This document shows positions 63,449 to 64,000 of a stretch of 64,000 nucleotides of DNA, piece by piece. Each line of letters opens with the position of its first letter. Within the stretch, counting starts at the first letter, position 1. A program made the position numbers and the translations under genes. The DNA is taken from contig NZ_VXDC01000002.1 of NCBI RefSeq assembly GCF_008711285.1, forward strand, positions 1-64,000, in the 5' to 3' direction. The stretch is from Roseibium aquae (GTDB lineage Bacteria > Pseudomonadota > Alphaproteobacteria > Rhizobiales > Stappiaceae). The notes beneath the pieces were generated by a model. The model had not been told where the DNA came from and did no database searches. It was given only the letters and a program-made list of their open reading frames with translations.

Positions 63449-64000
63449 ATGCTTTCTACCGCCGAACTGGAACGTTATGCCCGCCATATTGTCCTGCCCG
63501 AAATTGGCGGTCCCGGACAGCAGAAGCTGAAGGCCTCGAAAGTTCTGGTGATCGGCGCGGGCGGCCTTGGCGCCCCGGTCCTGCAGTATCTCGCCGCCGC
63601 CGGGGTCGGCACGATCGGCATCGTGGACGATGACACGGTCTCGCTGTCCAACCTGCAGAGACAGGTCATCCACACCACGGATCAATTGGGCGAACCGAAA
63701 GTGGCAAGCGCTGCGGAGGCCATCGCCCGGCTCAATCCGAATGTACGGGTCGTGCCGCATCCCGTGCGGCTAAAGGGGCACAACGTGATGTCCCTGGTGT
63801 CGGACTATGATCTGGTCGCGGACGGATCCGACAATTTCTCCACCCGCTATCTGGTGTCAGATGCCTGTTTTTTTGCAAGAAAGCCGCTGGTGACAGCGGC
63901 GGTTGGCCGGTTCGATGGCTCGCTGACCACGCTTCGCCCGTTTGAAACGAATGCCGACGGCCAGCCCAATCCGACCTACCGGTGCCTGTTTCCGGAACGG
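63449..64000 (+). CDS. moeB: ThiF/MoeB-family sulfur-carrier adenylyltransferase (3' end outside the window)
   Basis: E1-like enzyme that adenylates the C-terminal Gly of MoaD or ThiS. Only the first 184 residues are present. They show ELERYARHIVLPEIGGPGQQKLKASKVLVIGAGGLGAPVLQYLAAAGVGTIGIVDDDTVSLSNLQRQ (ATP-binding P-loop and DDD-x-V...NLxRQ), then DGSDNFSTRYLVSDACF. These fit MoeB, ThiF and HesA equally well; MoeB is the usual neighbour of hrcA/dut in this group, so the symbol is provisional. The start at 63449 follows AAGAAGAG and is 35 bp after hrcA. Confidence 0.85.
   Translation, partial: MLSTAELERYARHIVLPEIGGPGQQKLKASKVLVIGAGGLGAPVLQYLAAAGVGTIGIVDDDTVSLSNLQRQVIHTTDQLGEPKVASAAEAIARLNPNVRVVPHPVRLKGHNVMSLVSDYDLVADGSDNFSTRYLVSDACFFARKPLVTAAVGRFDGSLTTLRPFETNADGQPNPTYRCLFPER

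Noticed and set aside
1..64000. Search for tRNA, rRNA, insertion sequences, integrases, prophage or defence genes
   Set aside because: None was recognised; gene content and order look like stable chromosome throughout.

Overview
The window is about 64 kb of GC-rich, densely packed chromosomal DNA from an alphaproteobacterium, most likely of the order Hyphomicrobiales (Rhizobiales). This placement is an inference. It rests on conserved neighbourhoods (glnD-murJ-trpS; Tim44-like/mltA/Smr; hrcA with rph-rdgB-hemW), on alphaproteobacterial families (DUF2852, DUF1330, BioMNY, an OlsB-like acyltransferase), and on polyhydroxyalkanoate metabolism. I found no rRNA, tRNA, CRISPR array, insertion sequence, prophage or integrase. 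Reading frames are intact throughout; only the last gene (MoeB/ThiF) is cut by the window edge.

Layout. 1-5.5 kb: an ECF biotin transporter operon (bioMNY) with its own promoter and terminator, purU, and an aminotransferase/beta-keto-acid-cleavage pair. 5.7-10.2 kb: an M15-type lipoprotein, a small Spx-like reductase, a membrane adenylate cyclase with a built-in 2Fe-2S domain, and an orphan peptide-binding protein. 10.3-20.1 kb: a carbon-metabolism stretch with galE, a XylD-type pentonate dehydratase, an SCP2 protein, a PEP mutase/isocitrate lyase-family enzyme, two divergent citrate-synthase paralogs (one carrying a MerR-type DNA-binding head), an orphan TRAP binding protein and a GMC oxidoreductase. 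20-24.4 kb: small conserved proteins, an Lrp-type regulator divergent from hppD, and gshB.

24.4-34.4 kb: yraN-rsmI divergent from a PBP-activator-like lipoprotein, then coaBC, an extradiol dioxygenase homolog, an OmpA-domain/cysteine-rich pair, dut, cysK, a GNAT, a YbjQ protein and a ureohydrolase. 34.5-43.9 kb: the housekeeping block trpS-murJ-glnD and the coupled Tim44-mltA-Smr-HTH operon, with fxsA divergent. 44.1-54.1 kb: an acyltransferase-3 protein, polA, comM, a hybrid histidine kinase, an OlsB-like acyltransferase and a DUF1330 protein. 54.2-64.0 kb: a class A PBP, an M48-like metalloprotease, a DUF2852 protein, phaZ with a C-terminal helix-hairpin-helix extension, the hemW-rdgB-rph set, hrcA and the start of a MoeB/ThiF gene.

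I did not find a clearly new multi-gene system. The best leads are the redox-coupled adenylate cyclase, the DNA-binding citrate synthase facing a second citrate synthase across a strongly palindromic operator, the phaZ-helix-hairpin-helix fusion with PhaR-like boxes upstream, the aminotransferase/BKACE pair of unknown substrate, and perfect short tandem duplications at and after the polA stop codon.
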